From Gallionellaceae bacterium (GTDB lineage Bacteria; Pseudomonadota; Gammaproteobacteria; Burkholderiales; Gallionellaceae): DNA of 64,000 nucleotides. A model generated the notes under the pieces. It was given only the letters and a program-made list of their open reading frames with translations, made no database searches and was not told the origin of the DNA. The DNA lies in assembly GCA_030823955.1 (NCBI GenBank), contig JAVBYO010000013.1, forward strand, positions 62,001-126,000. The letters are read 5' to 3'. This document shows positions 20,167-28,374 of the stretch, piece by piece (position 1 is the first letter of the stretch; the number at the start of each line of letters is the position of its first letter). Position numbers and translations under genes: made by a program.

Positions 20167-22074
20167 TCACTTGCCTTCCAGCGCCTCCCAGCGCGCCATC
20201 AACTGTAGCAATTCATCCTCGATCAGCGCTGCCCGCTCTTGCAGTTGCTTGGCGTGGGAGGGGTTGTCGCGGTACAGCTCGCCCGAACCCAGCGCGGCGA
20301 CCAGTTCCTCCTGTTCGCGCTCCAGCTTCTCGATACGCACGGGAATCTCATCCAGTTCTTTTTGCTCCTTGAAGCTCAGCTTGCCGGAAGATTTCGCTTT
20401 GGGTGTTTCGGCTTTGCTCGCGGCCTTGGCAGGTGGCGCAACCGCTTTGGTGGTGGCGTTTTGCGAGGCTTCATATTTTTTCACGCGCACCCAGTCTTCG
20501 TAACCGCCGACGTATTCCATCAGCTTGCCGTCGCCCTCGAAAGCGATCACCTGCGTCACCACGTTATCGAGGAAGGTACGGTCATGGCTGACTATGAACA
20601 AGGTGCCGTCGTAGTTGGCGAGCAACTCTTCCAGCAGCTCCAGCGTCTCGATGTCGAGATCGTTGGTCGGCTCGTCCAGCACCAGCACATTGGCCGGACG
20701 GGTGAACAACCTCGCCAGCAGCAGCCGGTTGCGCTCGCCGCCGGAACAGCTCTTCACCGGTGAACGCGCCCGCTCCGGCGCGAACAGGAAATCACCGAGA
20801 TAACTGATGACGTGTTTCTTCTGCCCGGCGATCTCGATGAAATCGGAACCCTGACTGATGGTATCGGCCAGCGTGGCATTGTCATCCAATTGCGCGCGCA
20901 ACTGGTCGAAATACGCCACACTCAGTTTGGTACCCAGTTTCACTTCACCGCTGTCCGGTGCCAGTTCACCGAGGATGATCTTGAGCAAGGTGCTCTTGCC
21001 CGCCCCGTTCGGCCCCAGCAAACCGATCTTGTCGCCGCGCTGGATGCGGCAGGAGAAGCCGTCGATGATCTTGCGGTCGCCGTAACGCTTGCTCACGTCG
21101 GTGAGTTCCGCGACGAGTTTGCCCGAGCGGTCACCGGTCTCCACATTCATCTCGACCTTGCCGACCTTCTCGCGCCGAGCCGCACGCTCCAACCGCAATG
21201 TCTCCAGACGCCGCACCCGCCCTTCGTTGCGCACACCGCGCGCCTTGATACCCTGGCGTATCCACACTTCTTCCTGCGCCAGCACCTTGTCGAACTTGGC
21301 ATTCACCACCGCCTCGTCCGCCAGCATACGTTCCTTGATCTTCTGGTAAGCCGCAAAGTTGCCGGGAAAACTGGCCAGATTGCCGCGGTCGAGTTCGACG
21401 ATACGGGTGGCGACGTTATCGAGGAAACGACGGTCATGGGTGACCAGCAGCACGCTGCCGCGAAACTCTTTGAGCAATCCCTCCAGCCATTCTATGGAGG
21501 AGAAATCCAGATGGTTGGTCGGCTCATCGAGGATCAGCACATCCGGCTCGGCCACCAATGCCTGCGCCAATGCCACGCGTTTGCGCACACCGCCGGACAA
21601 GGAACCGACCAGCGCTTCGGGATCAAGCTCGAGACGCTGGATAGCAGTTTCGATACGCGCCTGTACCGCCCAGCCGTTCTGGGCTTCAAGCCGGGTCTGC
21701 AAGGGCTGCATCTCTTCCAGCAGCTTTTCGTAATCCGCATCCGGTTCGGCGAGCAGATGCGACAGATGGTGGTAGTCCTTGATGATCTGCTGCAATTCGC
21801 CCAATCCGGCAGCGACCGCATCGAACACGGTGGCCGCCGCATCCAGCACCGGCTCCTGGCTGACATAACAGATGCGCGCAGTCGGCTGCCGCCACACCGT
21901 ACCGTCATCCAGCAGCGCCTGTCCGGCCAGCACCTTCAACAGACTGGACTTGCCGCCGCCGTTGCGTCCGATGAGGCCGACGCGCTCACCTTCGTCCAGT
22001 TGAAAATCGATCTTGTTCAGCAATGCGACATGCCCAAAGGCGAGCGCGGCTTTGTCCAGCGTGATGTAAGGCAT
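20167..22074 (-). CDS. uup: ABC-F family ATPase Uup
   Basis: A 635-residue soluble protein with two ABC ATPase domains. Walker A is GRNGGGKSS and GPNGAGKST, signatures are SLSGGVRKR and CSGGERNR, and Walker B is LILDEPTNHLD and LVLDEPTNDLD. The inter-domain linker and a C-terminal Lys-rich coiled coil (KEQKELDEIPVRIEKLERE) are the Uup type. Uup acts on ribosomes or branched DNA and affects transposon excision in E. coli. The ATG at 22074 overlaps the preceding gene's stop by one base (TGATG), so the two are coupled. Confidence 0.93.
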   Translation of the reverse strand: MPYITLDKAALAFGHVALLNKIDFQLDEGERVGLIGRNGGGKSSLLKVLAGQALLDDGTVWRQPTARICYVSQEPVLDAAATVFDAVAAGLGELQQIIKDYHHLSHLLAEPDADYEKLLEEMQPLQTRLEAQNGWAVQARIETAIQRLELDPEALVGSLSGGVRKRVALAQALVAEPDVLILDEPTNHLDFSSIEWLEGLLKEFRGSVLLVTHDRRFLDNVATRIVELDRGNLASFPGNFAAYQKIKERMLADEAVVNAKFDKVLAQEEVWIRQGIKARGVRNEGRVRRLETLRLERAARREKVGKVEMNVETGDRSGKLVAELTDVSKRYGDRKIIDGFSCRIQRGDKIGLLGPNGAGKSTLLKIILGELAPDSGEVKLGTKLSVAYFDQLRAQLDDNATLADTISQGSDFIEIAGQKKHVISYLGDFLFAPERARSPVKSCSGGERNRLLLARLFTRPANVLVLDEPTNDLDIETLELLEELLANYDGTLFIVSHDRTFLDNVVTQVIAFEGDGKLMEYVGGYEDWVRVKKYEASQNATTKAVAPPAKAASKAETPKAKSSGKLSFKEQKELDEIPVRIEKLEREQEELVAALGSGELYRDNPSHAKQLQERAALIEDELLQLMARWEALEGK

Positions 22075-22526
22075 CAGGAATTCTTCTTTGCGGGTAAGGG
22101 CTGCGCGGATTGATAGATGAGAGAGAAACCGATCGCCCACATCGCCATCACCCAATAACCGAACGCTTCAGTGAAGCGGGAAAGGATATGGATCAGGTTG
22201 TAATCGGTGAAATAGGGACGGGTCACTTCGAAGCAGAACAGCAGCGTGGCCAGCACATTCGCGACCAGCAGCAAGCGATACCCCCACTGATAGCCGTTGC
22301 CGCCGGGTTTACCCACGGGCAACAGCTCGCCGCGCATGATCTGCACCACCGCCACCGCGCCGATCACCAGCAACAGCCCGACCAAACGACCGGGGATGCC
22401 CTCTTCATACGTATCCACTCCGGCCAGCTCCAGCAGCATGCGCCCGGCGAACGCCACCCAGCCCATCGCCAATATCTGCGGCAACAACACCCACGCCGCA
22501 AACAAGTTCCATTTATCAAACTTCAT
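22074..22526 (-). CDS. Small integral membrane protein
   Basis: A 150-residue protein with four predicted membrane segments (AAWVLLPQILAMGWVAFAG, LVGLLLVIGAVAVVQIM, LLLVANVLATLLFCF, AFGYWVMAMWAIGFSLIY). I do not recognise the family. The ATG at 22526 is preferred over an ATG 16 codons upstream because the hydrophobic part begins shortly after it. It is coupled to uup by a TGATG overlap, but no functional link can be derived. Confidence 0.7.
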   Translation of the reverse strand: MKFDKWNLFAAWVLLPQILAMGWVAFAGRMLLELAGVDTYEEGIPGRLVGLLLVIGAVAVVQIMRGELLPVGKPGGNGYQWGYRLLLVANVLATLLFCFEVTRPYFTDYNLIHILSRFTEAFGYWVMAMWAIGFSLIYQSAQPLPAKKNS

Positions 22527-22622
22527 GTCTTTAGTTCCCACCGGTAAATTGTCCAAGCTGCCTGCGCATTTCACAGCACGCCATCAGCAGGGGCGCGATT
22601 TTACGTTAGAATGCGCGCCGCT

Positions 22623-22660
22623 GCCCTGGTAGTTAAATGGATATAATAAGCCCCTCCTAA
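22623..22660 (+). pseudogene. 5' half of the split host tRNA-Arg(CCU) gene (attL side)
   Basis: The sequence has an acceptor strand GCCCTGG, a D arm (GTTA, loop AATGGATA, TAAT), the 5' anticodon stem AGCCC and the loop CTCCTAA with anticodon CCT. After the loop the sequence no longer pairs. The missing 3' half (GGGCT stem, T arm, CCAGGGT acceptor) is found at 29627-29663, so the gene was cut in the anticodon loop by the element. Confidence 0.85.
22652..22660 (+). repeat. attL core
   Basis: CCCTCCTAA, identical to bases 29618-29626. These direct repeats bound the element and lie in the anticodon loop of the split tRNA-Arg. The sequence just inside (AGAAATAATACAG) resembles the anticodon arm of the element's own tRNA-Arg. 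Confidence 0.8.
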
Positions 22661-22819
22661 AGAAATAATACAGAGGGGAATGCGCAGAATGGGCTAATGC
22701 GCTATTATTTGTTTTATATATATATTTATTGTTTTTATGTTGATTAAGACCTGACAAAAAACAACGCAAATATTCACACCCAATCTGTTTTGCTGTGAAT
22801 ATTTTGTGAATGCAGCTTT

Positions 22820-22894
22820 GTCCTCGTAGGTAAATGGATATACCGATTTCCTCCTAAGAAATAGTTACAGGTTCGATTCCTGTCGAGGACACCA
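22820..22894 (+). tRNA. tRNA-Arg(CCU), intact copy carried by the element
   Basis: A 75-base tRNA with perfect acceptor stem GTCCTCG/CGAGGAC, D arm GGTA-AATGGATA-TACC, anticodon stem ATTTC/GAAAT with loop CTCCTAA (anticodon CCT at 22853-22855), T arm ACAGG-TTCGATT-CCTGT and encoded CCA. It lies just inside the left end of the element and has the same anticodon and D loop as the host gene it interrupts, but different acceptor and anticodon stems. It probably replaces the disrupted host tRNA for AGG codons. Confidence 0.92.
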
Positions 22895-22915
22895 AAATAG
22901 ATGGAAGCCAAAACG

Positions 22916-23359
22916 ATGTATGAAGAGATACTGAAAGACTTAAAGGCCGAGTTTGGCAAAAAGGTCATCTTGTCAACATCCGACATTGCGCCTTACATCT
23001 CAAAAAGTCCGGCGGCTCAATATCAACTGCGGCGGCGAGGTGGCTTCCCCTTCAAAGTTAATAAGCTGGGCGGGAAGTACCAAATCAGTATCTATCACCT
23101 CGCAAAATGGCTGGCTGACGATAGCGCAGAAGAAAAATCATCCTCACCAACTAAAACCACCGACACCCCATCACCAAAGAAAAAAACACAGCACCGAGGC
23201 ATTTCGCTCGGAGCTACCCTGTTCCAGTTTGGCGAAAACATCAACAGCTTGAAACTTCAAGTTGATTTCCTCGACGACCTATATAGAGAACTTGAAGCCA
23301 TTGAACTTGAAAAAATCATGTCAAAAAAACATGGCCGCAAAACAAAAATCCAGCTCTAG
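22916..23359 (+). CDS. Element protein with winged-helix-like N-terminus
   Basis: A 147-residue protein. Residues about 15-70 (ILSTSDIAPYISKSPAAQYQLRRRG, then KYQISIYHLAKWLAD) look like an excisionase- or AlpA-like DNA-binding domain with a recognition helix and a wing ending in the typical ...HLAKWL. A Ser/Pro/Lys-rich linker and a helical C-terminus follow. The start is the ATG at 22916 with GGAAG 8 bases upstream; an ATG 5 codons earlier is the alternative. It begins 21 bases after the tRNA and may be the recombination directionality factor; this is inference. Its TAG stop shares the CTAG tetranucleotide with the convergent neighbour's stop. Confidence 0.65.
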   Translation: MYEEILKDLKAEFGKKVILSTSDIAPYISKSPAAQYQLRRRGGFPFKVNKLGGKYQISIYHLAKWLADDSAEEKSSSPTKTTDTPSPKKKTQHRGISLGATLFQFGENINSLKLQVDFLDDLYRELEAIELEKIMSKKHGRKTKIQL

Positions 23360-23604
23360 CGCTTCTTACCACCCATCACTTGAATCTTTCGGCAACTGTC
23401 AGCCGCTTTTCTCATCTCCCTCTCGACTTGCCTCGTCCCCTCTCTTACCGATTCCAGCTCTGACAGTTGAGCTAAAAAATATAAAGAGTTGAATTCTTCT
23501 TCGTCAATATAGGTAAGACCACCACCCCCACCTTTGGCCGCCTCCTTCTTTTGCCGTTTCAACTCCAGTTTTCGTGCTACCTCATCAATCGTTGGTATAT
23601 TCAT
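23356..23604 (-). CDS. Small protein coupled to the relaxase gene
   Basis: An 82-residue, charged, helical protein (IDEVARKLELKRQKKEAAKG, a Gly run, then DEEEFNSLYFLAQLSELESV). I do not recognise the family. The ATG overlaps the relaxase stop by 4 bases (ATGA), so it is translationally coupled and may assist mobilization. No catalytic motif is visible. Confidence 0.6.
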   Translation of the reverse strand: MNIPTIDEVARKLELKRQKKEAAKGGGGGLTYIDEEEFNSLYFLAQLSELESVREGTRQVEREMRKAADSCRKIQVMGGKKR

Positions 23605-24869
23605 AGCTTCATCCCTTTCCTTGGTTTATTGATTCGCATTTGTGGAAGGTCTGGCGCTGGCTTGATATTCTCTTTGGGAACGCTGACCGCTACGGCTGGT
23701 TGAATCTCGGCCTTTATCAGACTCAACAAGGCTTGTTGGCCTTCTCCCTCGACCACGACTTCAAGATTCAATGCCAACGCCTGCTTGAACGCTTCGCGCA
23801 AAAAGTCGTTATCCCCTGAAAAACTGATGCGCTTCCAGTTCTTCAATCGGGCAAGCTCGACCATCCTTTCAGCATTGGCCTTTACTGTTCCCCCTTTTGC
23901 GGATATGAGATTTCCTTTATCAACGATGCTGGAACGGTCGTTGAACCATAGTGTGATGTACTTAGGATGCTTGAGGTTGATATAGGAAAGGCCAAGGATA
24001 GCGAAGCTCTCGTATTGCTTTCGCGCTAGCCTGTATTGGAAATCTTCTTGTATCGTCTTATCAATGTCCGAAGCATCGGGATTGCTACAAGTAGCGGTCA
24101 TTGTTTGGGGGCGCAGTTCATTTATGTCAAAAGCATCATTAGGGATTGGCCTGATGAGCCGTGCTTTTATTTCTTGGTTCTTCTGCTTAATCGTGTCATT
24201 CATATTTTTTACCTCGCTATCAAAATAGGCCGCTTTCCCCTCGTGGAGTGAGGGCAACACACTTAGCCCTCGGTCAGCGTGGGAGCGACAATCCACACGC
24301 TGCTTGATTCCAGCCATCTCTAATGCGTAGTTGGTCTGGTCTTGCCATATCTCACGGCAAGAACTGACGAACTCCTCCCCGTTCCAATCTCGCCGCTTGG
24401 TCTTATCAAAGACGAAGGGCGAGAGCTGCTCTCGCTCGCTCATACAGATATGGACATGATTGTTGTTGTCTTTGGCGTGAATGGAATAATCAAAGAACGC
24501 CCTCTCACAACCGAATCGCTGCCGCACCTCGAACACAAAGGCGCGCACCAGTTCGACTTGCTGAAACAGATTCAACTCATGGGGCAAGGCAGCTTCGATT
24601 TCACGGCCTAGCGTTGCGCGAGGATGCTTCTCCCCCTGCTCGACTGCTTCATAAAGTTTGAGCAAGTTGGATAACTGGCTGTAGTCGATGGAGTCATTTT
24701 GCGCAGGGCTGAACTCTGAGAATTTAACTTCCTCTTTTGAGCGAAAGTTAAAGCGTCTGCCTGACACAGGACACGATGCTTTAAGCCCACGGCGATAGGC
24801 TGCGCCACCGATGGCAGTCCTGCCACGGCTGCGCCGATAGCAATCAATGTGGAGGTGAAATATCGCCAT
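23601..24869 (-). CDS. MobA/MobL-type (MobQ) relaxase with LPD7-like domain
   Basis: A 422-residue protein. The N-terminal relaxase domain begins MAIFHLHIDCYRRSRGRTAIGG and has the metal-binding histidine motif NNNHVHICMSE near residue 150. The C-terminal region (AILGLSYINLKHPKYITLWF... to ...FKQALALNLEV) resembles the LPD7 domain found behind relaxases and plasmid primases. It would nick oriT and pilot the strand during mobilization. The start at 24869 is the family start; an extra 7 codons upstream are unlikely. An oriT-like site lies immediately upstream, and the TraD-like gene is divergent. Confidence 0.9.
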   Translation of the reverse strand: MAIFHLHIDCYRRSRGRTAIGGAAYRRGLKASCPVSGRRFNFRSKEEVKFSEFSPAQNDSIDYSQLSNLLKLYEAVEQGEKHPRATLGREIEAALPHELNLFQQVELVRAFVFEVRQRFGCERAFFDYSIHAKDNNNHVHICMSEREQLSPFVFDKTKRRDWNGEEFVSSCREIWQDQTNYALEMAGIKQRVDCRSHADRGLSVLPSLHEGKAAYFDSEVKNMNDTIKQKNQEIKARLIRPIPNDAFDINELRPQTMTATCSNPDASDIDKTIQEDFQYRLARKQYESFAILGLSYINLKHPKYITLWFNDRSSIVDKGNLISAKGGTVKANAERMVELARLKNWKRISFSGDNDFLREAFKQALALNLEVVVEGEGQQALLSLIKAEIQPAVAVSVPKENIKPAPDLPQMRINKPRKGMKL

Positions 24870-24886
24870 TGTGCTTTTTCCTTTCC

Positions 24887-24937
24887 CCAAGGTTTCAACC
24901 TTGGCGCTCGGCTACTCGTCAGAGTTGCGTAAGTGCG
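24887..24937. other. Candidate origin of transfer (oriT)
   Basis: Between the divergent relaxase and TraD-like genes lies a perfect 8-bp hairpin CCAAGGTT-TC-AACCTTGG (24887-24904), followed 24 bases later by GTAAGTGCG (24929-24937). This equals the conserved core around the nick site of RSF1010-type MobQ plasmids. Location beside a MobQ relaxase start supports the call; the exact nick position is not shown. Confidence 0.6.
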
Positions 24938-25053
24938 TCTAGCTTCATTTGTGCCGCTCTTACTATGCATATCAAATACAGAACACCAGTCAAGCTGGAC
25001 AAACGAAAAAAATCTGCTTTCCTGATAAGAGGCAATCAACTCAGGGAGGAAAA

Positions 25054-25428
25054 ATGGGATACACATACGCACAACGGCTCAATGTCATTGAGCAAAAACG
25101 GCAGAAGCTGGAAAGACAACTGGCAGATTTAGAACGAAAGGAAAAAACCATTTCTGCGCGAGAGCGAGAAATAGCCCGCAAAGAACAAGCGCGGCAAAAA
25201 TATAGGCTAGGCGGATTGATTCTGCTTGCTAGTGAAAAGCTTGGCAGCACGCTTTCTGACGAAGCTTTGCTGGGGGCTTTGCTACAGATTTACAGCGAGA
25301 AAGACGACTACAAGTTGAAAGGATGGGAGAGATACGGCGCAGCGATACTGAAAACGCAGCGGCACGAAGTCAAGGAAAGCGCCGCAGCTCAGGGATTCAC
25401 TCAAACAAATGTGCGCAATGAGAAATAG
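25054..25428 (+). CDS. TraD/MobC-like conjugation accessory protein
   Basis: A 124-residue protein: an N-terminal coiled coil (YAQRLNVIEQKRQKLERQLADLERKE...) followed by QKYRLGGLILLASEKLGSTLSDEALLGALLQI, the pattern of the small TraD family of relaxosome accessory proteins. The ATG at 25054 has a strong GGAGG 6 bases upstream. It is divergent from the relaxase across the oriT-like site, the usual arrangement in mobilizable elements. Confidence 0.72.
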   Translation: MGYTYAQRLNVIEQKRQKLERQLADLERKEKTISAREREIARKEQARQKYRLGGLILLASEKLGSTLSDEALLGALLQIYSEKDDYKLKGWERYGAAILKTQRHEVKESAAAQGFTQTNVRNEK

Positions 25429-25460
25429 GTGTGATGCTCTACATCACGCACACTTTGTGA

Positions 25461-27812
25461 TTAAAACTGTATGCCAAATGGAAGGTCATTTATATATCCC
25501 TCCATAAAATCCCAGTTAGGCTTTCCACTCTCGGTGACGGGCAGCTTAATAATCGAACTCAAAAGCCTTGAGTTAACCGACCATTTCAGACCGTAGTTGT
25601 AGCGGAACTTTTCTTTCCGGATTAGCGCAATCAAAAAGAAGGCAATCGAACGATTTAGCTCCTTGCCCCATTTCTTATTGAGGCGAAGCACTGCTATTTT
25701 CTCACTCGCCAAGAATGGCTCAGGTTGGTAAAAAGCCTCACCGATACTGCCATCATAGGCTAATGAAATCGCATTTCCCTCTTGATTCTTTATCGAGACA
25801 TATGCTGTGACTCCATTGTTTTGTGCAGATGCGCTGACATACGGGAATTTTCCTTCTTTAAGGTCTTTCAAGTAGAAGGATTCTCCTCGCTCGATTGCGA
25901 AAATATCGTCGTACCGAAAATCTTTCCAGCTTGTTGTGTCTTCATTGCTGCTTGAAGTTGAGGGGGCACCAAGCAACTGAAAAGCAGCATAGTTGCGAAC
26001 TACCGAGTCAAAATCCGATTTGAAAACGTTTGAATAATCCGTTTCCATGTATGCCTCAGCGCACCACTCATCATCCACACCTACTTGCTTCGTGACGCTT
26101 TCTCCTGCGTGGACTTCTCGGTTACGGAACATTTCGACCCACCTATCTCGAATCGCAGGCCATGCGCCGTTCTGGTCGATGCGGCCTAGATTTTTCGTCT
26201 TAATGAATCCATCATTCTTCCAATATCCAAACCAAGTCTTTTTATTTGATTGGGCGTGCGGTTTCCCCACCGTCCAAACCATAATACAAGTCACCGTACC
26301 TACCGGATAAAACAAATCGGCGGGCATCGACATGACTGCCTCCAGTGTGTGATATTTCATAAGCTCGTTACGCGAATCATTCGGCGAAATGGCGCACGAC
26401 ATTGGAACAATGGCAATCCCCGTACCACCTGGCTTCAAACAGTCGAGCATTTGCTTCACGAAATACAATTCATGAAGTTCCGCATCACTCTTAGACTGCG
26501 CATATGGTGGATTTAGCAACCCAACATTAGGCTCCATTTCTTTTATTGCCTTGATAATGGCATCATCAAAGCAACTACCTTGATGTAAGTTCGCTTTTCC
26601 ATCGCCACGCAAAATCATATTGCTAGCAGCAAGGGCAAACATCTTCGGATTGTTCTCAATCCCAATCAGTCGATTCTTCTTAATATCAATCCGCTCTTCG
26701 TCTGTCGCGGCAACTTTAAGCATGTGTTGCATAGCTGAAATCAAGAAGCCACCGGTTCCGGCACAAATATCAAGTACCTTGTCTTGTGGGCATACATTCG
26801 ACAGCAAAGAGAATAGTTCTGCGATGTGGCGAGGTGTTAATACAATCCCAAGAGCTTTCTTATCTCCTGCTGTGTACTTCAAAAACTCCCCATAGAACTG
26901 ACCTACCACATCGAAGTCATGATAGATGCTGATATACGGCCAGACATTACTATTGATTTCGGTAATAATCGCCTTAAACACACCATCTGGATACTCTCTG
27001 GCGAGCTTGGAATCTGGCTTGGATAGGTTCGGATGAACAGCAATCGTTGAGTAAGGCTGTAGCATCGTATCTTTTTTTGCCTGAGGAATATCGGCCTTAT
27101 CTAACTCCTTCTTGATTGCTCCAAGCCAAGCGCCTTGTAAATCCTCCGCAGGAATCGACTCGAAAGTTCTCATAAACCCCGTATTCATAAGCGCAATCAA
27201 TGTCCCGCTGACTAGTAGAGGCTTGTCCTCTTCGGAGATTTTCGCTTTTGTCCAAATCAGTTCATGAAGCTCACGAGAAAAAGCGAGAAGGTCGGAATGG
27301 CGTTTCTTGGCCACATCTGGATCAAAGGATGCTAATCGGTAATAGTCCTCAAAAGGAAGAATGTCCTCAACAAGCACCCCAGCTTCATTGACTAATGCTT
27401 TCGGGCATTCCGCTCCGGCTGGATGAATATAGTTGGAAATCTTTAGGGAACTTGCTGTAGTTCCGCTCACGGCAATCGCAAGAACCGTGTACTGCTTCGC
27501 CAAGTGCTTCGCATAATGTAAAGCTCCATCGACTGCGAAATCCACAGCATTGTCACGATTTGCGCTCTCGTGCTTTTTTACATCTGCTTTACATTCAAAG
27601 ATGATGAGAAAGTTGGGGTCTTTTAAGTTGGAGATGATGAACTCTGGCAGACCAGAATTTCCCTTCTGATTCTTGCTTGCTTTGGACAGCAACTCCTTTA
27701 CTTTGACGATTTCTGATTTCTGCTCTTCAATGGTGATTCCATTACCGTGGGTGTAATAGCCATAGCTGCGAAGCTTATCTCTTACTAGATTTTCAGTCTT
27801 GCGTTCAGCCAT
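25461..27812 (-). CDS. One-chain restriction-modification enzyme (Type IIG/BcgI-like)
   Basis: A 783-residue protein combining three activities. Residues about 55-80 (LPEF...IIFECKAD) fit a PD-(D/E)xK nuclease of the Type I R-subunit kind. A helical spacer is followed by an N6-adenine methyltransferase of HsdM type with motif I VLDICAGTGGF near 347 and motif IV NPPY near 434. The last 150 residues (FRYDDIFAIERGESFYLKDL... KLPVTESGKPNWDFMEGYI) resemble an HsdS/BcgI target-recognition domain. The ATG at 27812 has AAGGG 7 bases upstream. No separate specificity or regulator gene is adjacent. It would modify and cut DNA at an unknown asymmetric site and may stabilise the element. Confidence 0.82.
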   Translation of the reverse strand: MAERKTENLVRDKLRSYGYYTHGNGITIEEQKSEIVKVKELLSKASKNQKGNSGLPEFIISNLKDPNFLIIFECKADVKKHESANRDNAVDFAVDGALHYAKHLAKQYTVLAIAVSGTTASSLKISNYIHPAGAECPKALVNEAGVLVEDILPFEDYYRLASFDPDVAKKRHSDLLAFSRELHELIWTKAKISEEDKPLLVSGTLIALMNTGFMRTFESIPAEDLQGAWLGAIKKELDKADIPQAKKDTMLQPYSTIAVHPNLSKPDSKLAREYPDGVFKAIITEINSNVWPYISIYHDFDVVGQFYGEFLKYTAGDKKALGIVLTPRHIAELFSLLSNVCPQDKVLDICAGTGGFLISAMQHMLKVAATDEERIDIKKNRLIGIENNPKMFALAASNMILRGDGKANLHQGSCFDDAIIKAIKEMEPNVGLLNPPYAQSKSDAELHELYFVKQMLDCLKPGGTGIAIVPMSCAISPNDSRNELMKYHTLEAVMSMPADLFYPVGTVTCIMVWTVGKPHAQSNKKTWFGYWKNDGFIKTKNLGRIDQNGAWPAIRDRWVEMFRNREVHAGESVTKQVGVDDEWCAEAYMETDYSNVFKSDFDSVVRNYAAFQLLGAPSTSSSNEDTTSWKDFRYDDIFAIERGESFYLKDLKEGKFPYVSASAQNNGVTAYVSIKNQEGNAISLAYDGSIGEAFYQPEPFLASEKIAVLRLNKKWGKELNRSIAFFLIALIRKEKFRYNYGLKWSVNSRLLSSIIKLPVTESGKPNWDFMEGYINDLPFGIQF

Positions 27813-28374
27813 TTCCATTCCCTTATGTTTTTATTGTGATGCTCTATGATTGAGCTTTACTTCTTCTGGCCTAATCTGGCTTAAAGAGTCTATATGATAA
27901 TAGACGCAATACTCCTCTTTGATGGTCTCTTGCCCCCCACACTCTGGCCGAAGTCTCCCCTTACCGACGAGTAAAAATATTTACTCGCAAGCTCAGGACT
28001 TCGGCCACCCACATATTAGGCCACCAAGCTCGAACCGGATTATCCAGTCTTTTAGTCGTCTTGGCTCGACAGTTCAGGGTACTAACACCCCCGATACAAG
28101 GTCTGTCGTTTCGTCTCTCTTTGCGGCTGCGTATCGTTTCCATTCTAACCGCTCAACTACTCTAAAATCCGATGCCCGAACCGTGGCTCAATAGAACGCT
28201 GGAGGGGTCAAGGACAAGGTCACCCAGCATTCACGCGACGCATAAAACATCGAGTTTCTCCAATCGTCCCGCTAGGTCTCACGCCTGCGCATTTAATAAG
28301 GGGAGCGCTCGTCCTCTCTCCTAACGACTACACCTTACCCTCTCACAAAATAAATATTTGTCAACACCTCAACA
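27813..28374. ncRNA. Structured non-coding region of the element (candidate RNA)
   Basis: This 560-base stretch between the restriction-modification gene and the integrase has no credible reading frame. Its clearest structure is a nested hairpin: GGCCGAAGTC (27946-27955) pairs with GACTTCGGCC (27997-28006), enclosing CGAGTAAA (27968-27975) / TTTACTCG (27980-27987). Further symmetry is CCAAG (28024-28028) with CTTGG (28060-28064) around GGATTATCC. Function is unknown: a structured RNA, a replication origin or regulatory DNA are all possible. Strand is undetermined. Confidence 0.4.

Larger units (their letters stand above)
22527..22819. other. Left flank of the integrated element
   Basis: Bases 22623-22660 are the 5' part of the split tRNA-Arg. 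From 22661 the sequence turns AT-rich (runs of TATATATA near 22717-22727) and contains no gene before the intact tRNA-Arg at 22820. Confidence 0.7.

Noticed and set aside
20812-22113. 433-codon plus-strand frame opposite uup
   Set aside because: Antisense shadow of the uup reading frame.
22620-22700. A second functional tRNA at the left end
   Set aside because: Only the 5' half can fold; the anticodon stem and T arm have no partners in the adjacent sequence.
27919-28194. 91-codon frame in the element's non-coding stretch
   Set aside because: No ribosome-binding site, protein-unlike composition, and it crosses strong hairpins.
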